Assembly: GCF_024697385.1 (NCBI RefSeq)
Contig: NZ_JAILFV010000186.1
Location: 1 to 37,778 of the forward strand
DNA: 37,778 nucleotides
Reading direction: 5' to 3'
From: Anaerovibrio sp.
GTDB lineage: Bacteria; Bacillota; Negativicutes; Selenomonadales; Selenomonadaceae
The notes beneath the pieces are model-generated. The model worked only from the letters and a program-made list of their open reading frames with translations. It did not search any database and was not told where the DNA came from. Positions 32,896 through 37,778 of the stretch are shown in pieces. Positions within the stretch are counted from its first letter, which is position 1. Every line of letters begins with the position of its first letter. A program made the position numbers and the translations under genes.

Positions 32896-34278
32896 TTGTC
32901 ACTTCTGGATAGATTAGGCCGACCAAATCAACTTAATATTCAGGTAAGAATATTTGCGTCCAGATCCGCAGAGCCAATTGACAATTCCTACCATAAAACC
33001 AAGCTTCAGATTCATCAGCGCATTGTTGCAGAAATGACCCCTGCAGAACAGATGGTTTTATCATCTAAAAATCAGGATATTGCTGAAATTGAACGGATAA
33101 TCGACTCCTATGTGCAAAAGGTCATGGATGAAAATCCCTTTGCTATTCCCCGTGGTGAACGCGTAAAAATAGTAAATGAACTTCGCGATGAAATGCTTGG
33201 CCTTGGACCATTGGAAAGTCTCCTTAAGGACGATTCCATTACTGAAATAATGGTTAATGGGGCTAAAAAGATTTTTGTGGAGCGACTGGGCAAGTTGACC
33301 CTTACGGATATACATTTTCATGATAACGAGCACCTGATGAATATAATAGAGCGAATCTTATCCCCTCTTGGCAGGCGAATTGATGAAGCATCACCCCTGG
33401 TAGATGCCCGTCTGGATGATGGTTCCCGAGTAAATATAATCATCCCTCCCCTATCCTTGGTGGGACCTGTGCTCACTATCCGAAAGTTTTCCCGTACCCC
33501 CCTTACCTTTGATAATCTGATTAATTTTGGCACATTAAACCGGAAAATGGCTTCTTTTCTCCAACTATGTGTCAATGCTCGCATAAATATTCTGGTATCA
33601 GGTGGTACCGGTTCGGGAAAAACCACTACACTAAATGCCCTTTCTTCATTTATTCCCAGCAATGAACGCATTGTTACCATAGAAGATGCTGCAGAGCTCC
33701 AACTCCAACAGCCCCATGTGGTCACATTGGAATCACGCCCGGCCAATATTGAAGGAAAAGGACAAATTACCATTCGTGATCTGGTTCGTAATGCTCTTCG
33801 TATGCGCCCCGACAGAATAATTGTCGGCGAAGTACGCTCCGGAGAAGCACTGGATATGCTGCAGGCCATGAATACAGGTCATGATGGGTCTCTGACTACT
33901 GCTCATGCCAACAGTCCAAGGGATGTACTCAGCAGATTGGAAACAATGGTCCTGATGTCCGGTTTTGATTTACCGGTCCGTGCTATACGGGAACAAATTT
34001 CATCTGCCATCGACCTGATAGTACACCAGGGAAGAATTAAGGACGGCAGCCGCAAAATAACTCATATTACTGAAGTACAGCATTTAGAGGGAGATATTAT
34101 AACAACCCAGGATTTGTTTTACTATGAAATGGATGGCATTGATGATACCGGAAAAGCACAGGGACATTTTAATTCCACCGGACTGCTTCCAAGTTTTATG
34201 GAAAAATTCCATGCTAACGGAGTAGAGCTGCCACCTGATTTGTTCCAAAATATAGATACGGCAAAAGGAGATTTCTGA
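32896..34278 (+). CDS. cpaF: Tad secretion ATPase CpaF/TadA
   Basis: 460 residues. The N-terminal helical domain (about 30-110) and the CpaF-type secretion ATPase domain are present. Walker A is G-G-T-G-S-G-K-T (236-243). The Asp box is T-I-E-D-A-A-E-L (261-268), Walker B is D-R-I-I-V-G-E-V-R (306-314) and the His box is T-A-H-A-N-S-P (335-341). It powers both extension and retraction of Tad pili. The start codon is TTG at 32896, supported by AAGGGGG eight bases upstream; no ATG fits that position. It overlaps tadC by one base (TGATG), which suggests translational coupling. Confidence 0.95.
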   Translation: MSLLDRLGRPNQLNIQVRIFASRSAEPIDNSYHKTKLQIHQRIVAEMTPAEQMVLSSKNQDIAEIERIIDSYVQKVMDENPFAIPRGERVKIVNELRDEMLGLGPLESLLKDDSITEIMVNGAKKIFVERLGKLTLTDIHFHDNEHLMNIIERILSPLGRRIDEASPLVDARLDDGSRVNIIIPPLSLVGPVLTIRKFSRTPLTFDNLINFGTLNRKMASFLQLCVNARINILVSGGTGSGKTTTLNALSSFIPSNERIVTIEDAAELQLQQPHVVTLESRPANIEGKGQITIRDLVRNALRMRPDRIIVGEVRSGEALDMLQAMNTGHDGSLTTAHANSPRDVLSRLETMVLMSGFDLPVRAIREQISSAIDLIVHQGRIKDGSRKITHITEVQHLEGDIITTQDLFYYEMDGIDDTGKAQGHFNSTGLLPSFMEKFHANGVELPPDLFQNIDTAKGDF

Positions 34279-35234
34279 TGTTTATAACCTTTTTATTTGC
34301 AGTATCGGTTTCATGTCTGCTCTTCCTCATTTTTTTGTGGCTGATTGCAAAATATTTACTGCCAAAGGCCACTTTAAAACAGAGGCTGAACTCGTTGAAT
34401 ACGCTTAATACAGTAGATGCCAGCAGAATGAACAACCTGCTTCTGCGCAAGACAGAAGCTTCTCCAAAGGATACTCCATTATATGAAAGAACCGTAAAAC
34501 CATGGTTGAATTCTGTCGAGAATTTTTTCTACCATTTCACCCCAGAAGCCATAAAGAATGAAATAGAGCACCATTTAATTCTTGCCGGGAAAAGTCACCT
34601 GCTTTCTCCCGGGGCTTTTTCTGCCATCAGCTTTATCTTTATGGGATTGGGAATTTTTCTCGCATATAATTACACCAGCAGCAATAATAATTTGGTTATG
34701 CTGCAAAAAGTTGCATTTACCTTTATCGGAGGCGCAGCAGGCTCCGCAATGCCATTTATCATTCTCAATATCATGGCCGAGAAGCGTAAAAAGCTCATGC
34801 TTCAGCAATTGCCTGATTTCCTTGATTTGATGTGTGTCAGCGTGCAGGCAGGCCTGACCTTTGAGGCAGCCATCAAAAAAATTATTCAGCGAATGACCGG
34901 CCCACTGATAGATGAATTCAGACAGACAATGGATGATATGCGCATGGGCACACCAAGACGATTCGCATTAAAAAACATGACCCTTCGCTGTGAACTGCCG
35001 GAATTATCCCTTTTTATAACATCAATTATCCAGTCTGAACGCCTGGGAACCAGTATCAGCAACACGCTTACCATACAGGCTGAAAATATGCGGGAGCGCA
35101 GGCGTCAATCCATCAAGGCATTGGCCCTCAAGGCACCGATAAAAATGCTCTTTCCCTTAATCTTTTTCATTTTTCCGGCATTGTTTGTAGTTGTATTACT
35201 GCCGGCTATCCTGACCTTGATGAAACAATTTTGA
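34278..35234 (+). CDS. tadC: Tad inner-membrane platform protein TadC
   Basis: 318 residues. An N-terminal membrane helix (about 1-22) and two helices near 105-165 precede the type II secretion F domain (about 180-305). The closing motif K-A-P-I-K-M-L-F-P-L-I-F-F-I-F-P-A-L-F-V-V is diagnostic for TadC. The L-P-D-F-L-D-L-M-C-V-S-V-Q-A-G-L and S-E-R-L-G-T-S-I segments also match. It partners TadB, which here is encoded upstream of the pilin gene rather than next to tadC. The start overlaps the cpaF stop by one base. Confidence 0.92.
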   Translation: MFITFLFAVSVSCLLFLIFLWLIAKYLLPKATLKQRLNSLNTLNTVDASRMNNLLLRKTEASPKDTPLYERTVKPWLNSVENFFYHFTPEAIKNEIEHHLILAGKSHLLSPGAFSAISFIFMGLGIFLAYNYTSSNNNLVMLQKVAFTFIGGAAGSAMPFIILNIMAEKRKKLMLQQLPDFLDLMCVSVQAGLTFEAAIKKIIQRMTGPLIDEFRQTMDDMRMGTPRRFALKNMTLRCELPELSLFITSIIQSERLGTSISNTLTIQAENMRERRRQSIKALALKAPIKMLFPLIFFIFPALFVVVLLPAILTLMKQF

Positions 35235-35242
35235 GGTACAAT

Positions 35243-35602
35243 ATGATTGATATCTGCTTAAAAAGTTCTGCGGGCACATCACTGCATTTTGCTGCTGAAG
35301 TGGCCGATACCTTCCTAAAAAGATTTATTGGACTTATGGGGCGCAGGACCCTGCTACCGGGTACGGGACTGATATTATACCCATGCAGCAGTATTCATAT
35401 GATGTTTATGAGATTTCCCATTGATGTACTTTTTTTTGATAAAAGCATGAATATCATTAAAACCGGTCACAGACTAAAGCCATGGACAGGCTTCAGCATA
35501 GCACCAAGGGCCTATGGGGTCATTGAGCTTCCTGCAGGCAGCCTGGAAGCCCTCCGGAATCAGGACAGGAATTGGACCCTGATAATGCACTTACCTCTCT
35601 GA
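35243..35602 (+). CDS. DUF192 family protein
   Basis: 119 residues. The DUF192 fold is recognisable from F-I-G-L-M-G-R, G-L-I-L-Y-P-C, S-I-H-M-M-F-M-R-F-P-I-D-V-L-F-F-D and V-I-E-L-P-A-G. The function of the family is not established. The start at 35243 is chosen because GAGG lies 6 bases upstream. It begins 8 bases after the tadC stop and is the last gene before a terminator, so it is transcribed with the Tad genes. DUF192 genes often sit next to Tad or other pilus genes, which hints at a role in assembly, but no mechanism can be read here. Unlike many relatives it has no signal peptide. Confidence 0.8.
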   Translation: MIDICLKSSAGTSLHFAAEVADTFLKRFIGLMGRRTLLPGTGLILYPCSSIHMMFMRFPIDVLFFDKSMNIIKTGHRLKPWTGFSIAPRAYGVIELPAGSLEALRNQDRNWTLIMHLPL

Positions 35603-35644
35603 TTTACCCATATCAACCCAAAAGAATGATAACTCCAGTCATAA

Positions 35645-35690
35645 AATAAAAAGTGCCAGCTCACTGCAAGAGTGATCTGGCACATTTTTA
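35645..35690. terminator. bidirectional terminator
   Basis: GTGCCAG (35653-35659) with CTGGCAC (35677-35683), and TCACT with AGTGA inside, separated by one mismatch. A-rich sequence lies to the left and ATTTTTATT to the right, so it can end both the Tad operon and the convergent tadG gene, whose stop codon it overlaps. Confidence 0.85.
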
Positions 35691-36932
35691 TTCCCAACTT
35701 ATTTGCTTGTAATCAACTAACAGCACTTCTGTATTACCTGTATCATCTGTAGGTCCAGTATAGTTCTTCTGGCTGTAATAGCCCTGACTTTGCAGGTTGA
35801 GGTTCTGTCCGACCACAATGCTGCCATAAAAATCATATCTGTTATCATTGACACTGACTGAACCATATGGCGCATAGATATTACCGGTAAAAGTTCCTCC
35901 ATTGCAATTCAGCCACATATTCCCATAGCCGGTATAAACAAAAACAATTGGCCGCCCATTCAGCATATTGGCACTGGTATTGAAATTATTGATGTTATCA
36001 CAGATGATATACAATGGATCATTACTGCTGCCTACAATGGCATCACTTAGGCTTATATTAAAATTAGGGAGACTGGAATATATAACATTTACCCCCTGCT
36101 GGCTCAAGTTATTAAGTGTATCACTGTTCAGGTTTTGCATGTTCTGATCAGTTATTTTATAAGTTGAATCCAAGGACATCAGTGACTTTATCGTTGTGTT
36201 ATAATACGAAGTTATATCAATACTGCTATCATATTTCATAGTATTGACATATCCCTGCTCCTTCGCCTGGTTAACAGTGATGGAAGAGTTGCCGTCAGCC
36301 CCGAAGGCCCCTGATTTTAAATAAATTTTGTCAGCAGCACTATTATAGCCATTCTGATTTGTAAAAACCATGTCACCATCATATGTAGAACAGTTATTTT
36401 TGGTCTGGTAGATATTAAAATTATCATAATTCTGAATGGCGTTTATGGAGTAAAAGCTACCACCCACAGTAAACAGATTATTGAAAAGACTGCTGCCACT
36501 GCCAGTTGCGTTTTGATCATTCCGTCTGAATCTGGAACAACCTATGGCACTTATATCCACATAATCACCAAGGTACGGAAAATACCTCAAAAAATATAAT
36601 GGGACTTTTTCCTTAAGGGTGACTCTAAAGTAAATCAGCTTTGATGCTGACTCCCTGGATTGGTACAAATAATCCAGGCTATCAGCATCAGGATGATTTT
36701 TGTCAATATATGATCCCGCAGCCTCATTGGCATTTGGATGATTATATGTCTCATCATCAGAGGCAACAAAAGCATAGCCACCGGCCAAGGCTGCCGAGTC
36801 GGCTGCATTCTGCAGTCGGGAGTGATGAAGGTATAAATTTCCAAAATCAATCACTATCCCGGTAAACACCATTATTAAAGGAATTAAAACTGCCGTAAAA
36901 GTAAATATTGCTCCACGCTGATTATTTATCAT
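35688..36932 (-). CDS. tadG: TadG-like pilus assembly protein
   Basis: 414 residues. The N-terminal 50 residues match the TadE/TadG-like domain: N-N-Q-R-G-A-I-F-T-F-T-A-V-L-I-P-L, a membrane helix, then F-G-N-L-Y-L-H-H-S-R-L-Q-N-A-A-D-S-A-A-L-A-G-G. The rest (about 60-414) is rich in Asn, Ser, Tyr and Thr and lacks the MIDAS-type DxSxS motif expected of a von Willebrand A domain. The C-terminal third (T-G-N-I-Y-A-P-Y-G-S-V-S-V and repeats) looks like a beta-helix. It may be a pilus-tip or adhesin component; that is inference. It is read on the strand opposite to the other Tad genes. Confidence 0.78.
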   Translation of the reverse strand: MINNQRGAIFTFTAVLIPLIMVFTGIVIDFGNLYLHHSRLQNAADSAALAGGYAFVASDDETYNHPNANEAAGSYIDKNHPDADSLDYLYQSRESASKLIYFRVTLKEKVPLYFLRYFPYLGDYVDISAIGCSRFRRNDQNATGSGSSLFNNLFTVGGSFYSINAIQNYDNFNIYQTKNNCSTYDGDMVFTNQNGYNSAADKIYLKSGAFGADGNSSITVNQAKEQGYVNTMKYDSSIDITSYYNTTIKSLMSLDSTYKITDQNMQNLNSDTLNNLSQQGVNVIYSSLPNFNISLSDAIVGSSNDPLYIICDNINNFNTSANMLNGRPIVFVYTGYGNMWLNCNGGTFTGNIYAPYGSVSVNDNRYDFYGSIVVGQNLNLQSQGYYSQKNYTGPTDDTGNTEVLLVDYKQISWE

Positions 36933-36959
36933 ATGACCTATTACCTACCTTTTCTTTAC

Positions 36960-36972
36960 CTATACAGTATAG
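36960..36972 (-). promoter_or_regulatory. palindrome at the tadG -10 region
   Basis: CTATAC-A-GTATAG (36960-36972) is a perfect palindrome. On the minus strand it contains TATACT, a likely -10 box (36966-36971) about 30 bases before the tadG start. No good -35 box is visible, so an activator may be needed or the box may be an operator. Confidence 0.35.
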
Positions 36973-37080
36973 CAGATTTGGACCACAAATAGTTGATAAA
37001 TCAATATTTTTATGGTTTTTTTATTCTGAAAATAGTATCATATACCTTGAAAATGCCCTTGAATGTTAGGAGGTCCCATT

Positions 37081-37778
37081 ATGCGGATTATTATAGTAGG
37101 TGCCGGAAAGCTAGGCTACACTATTGCTGAACGCCTTTCCCAGGAAGAATACGATGTGGTAGTGGTAGATAATAACGCAGCCCGCCTGCAGAACATACAG
37201 GATTCTCTTGATGTACTGACTGTCACTGCCAATGGATCCAGTCCAATAACCATGAATAATGATGATATACGGGATGCTGATGTATTAATTGCTGTAACTG
37301 CCACCGACGAGGTGAACATGGTATCTTGTATCCTGGCCAAAAAGCATGGTATCAAACGAACAATAGCCAGAATCAGGGATATGCAGTTTATTTCTGAGGC
37401 AAAGGAATATCTTAAATCAAATTTTGATATTGACCTGATGTTGAATCCTGAGCTGATAATGGCCATGGAAATCAACCGTATCCTCATGGTTCCTGCTGCC
37501 CTGAACATTGAGGATTTCGCTGATGGACAGGTGCGCCTGTTTGAAACAAAGGTAAAAAAGGACTCCTCCTTATCCAATATCAAATTGAAGGACCTTGATA
37601 TGCCAAAAACTATAATTGCTGCCATGATTTTCAGGGGACAGCGTATGATTATTCCACACGGTGATGATAGTCTGCAGCCAAATGACAATGCTTATTTCAT
37701 TGGACTTACCAAGGATATTAACAGCTTCAGCAAAAATTTGGTTGAACGCAATAATTCAAAATTGGAAAAGGTCACTGT
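37081..37778 (+). CDS. trkA: Trk potassium uptake regulatory protein TrkA (partial)
   Basis: The first 232 codons are in the window and the gene runs off the right edge. The RCK_N Rossmann domain begins M-R-I-I-I-V-G-A-G-K-L-G with the G-x-G-x-x-G dinucleotide loop at 7-12 and Asp after strand 2 (V-V-V-V-D-N). The linker and RCK_C domain follow (about 155-212, L-F-E-T-K-V to A-Y-F-I-G). A full TrkA has two such RCK units (about 450 residues). What is seen fits the first half, but a single-unit KtrA-type protein (about 220 residues) is excluded only because the frame continues past 232. AGGAGG lies 8 bases before the start. It controls the membrane K+ channel-like subunit TrkH/KtrB. Confidence 0.9.
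   Translation, partial: MRIIIVGAGKLGYTIAERLSQEEYDVVVVDNNAARLQNIQDSLDVLTVTANGSSPITMNNDDIRDADVLIAVTATDEVNMVSCILAKKHGIKRTIARIRDMQFISEAKEYLKSNFDIDLMLNPELIMAMEINRILMVPAALNIEDFADGQVRLFETKVKKDSSLSNIKLKDLDMPKTIIAAMIFRGQRMIIPHGDDSLQPNDNAYFIGLTKDINSFSKNLVERNNSKLEKVT

Overview
The window looks like part of the chromosome of a diderm Firmicute of the Negativicutes (Selenomonas/Anaerovibrio-like). This is an inference from two things. The gene order yybS-gdpP-rplI-lonC-dnaB is typical of Firmicutes. The same stretch also carries a Tad/Flp pilus locus with an outer-membrane secretin, which a monoderm would not need. Base composition is moderately AT-rich. I see no rRNA, tRNA, CRISPR array, prophage or intact transposase.

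Left part (1-7.2 kb): a gene-free edge with a promoter-like site and hairpins, a divergently transcribed hotdog thioesterase, a HAD phosphatase followed by a Tat-exported metallophosphoesterase, and a free-standing small RNA gene of about 100 nt. These are followed by metY, a secreted glucosaminidase-TPR protein, and a DUF3793-flavodoxin pair behind a promoter with a Fur-box-like sequence. Three copies of a roughly 50-bp interspersed repeat occur in the window, two of them in this part.

Middle part (7.4-14.5 kb, all minus strand): a two-gene SufC-SufB iron-sulfur assembly module, purA and purB (the last two enzymes to AMP, each with its own terminator), a TIGR04076-DUF3781 fusion protein, and a phosphomannomutase/phosphoglucomutase.

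Core plus-strand operon (14.7-21.8 kb): a strong promoter and a structured leader of about 175 nt (a possible 6S RNA) precede yybS, the c-di-AMP phosphodiesterase gdpP, rplI, lonC and dnaB, ending at a clear terminator.

Right part (21.8-37.8 kb): a tandem-receiver response regulator and a FIST-domain hybrid histidine kinase lie immediately before a Tad pilus locus. The locus consists of a prepilin peptidase (minus strand), cpaB, cpaC, two cpaE-like ATPases, tadB, flp pilin with its own promoter and a palindromic leader, tadE, cpaF, tadC and a DUF192 gene. A tadG-like gene faces it from the other strand. Together these supply pilin, processing peptidase, ATPase, inner-membrane platform, periplasmic and outer-membrane pore, and minor pilins. 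The window ends inside a trkA potassium-uptake gene.
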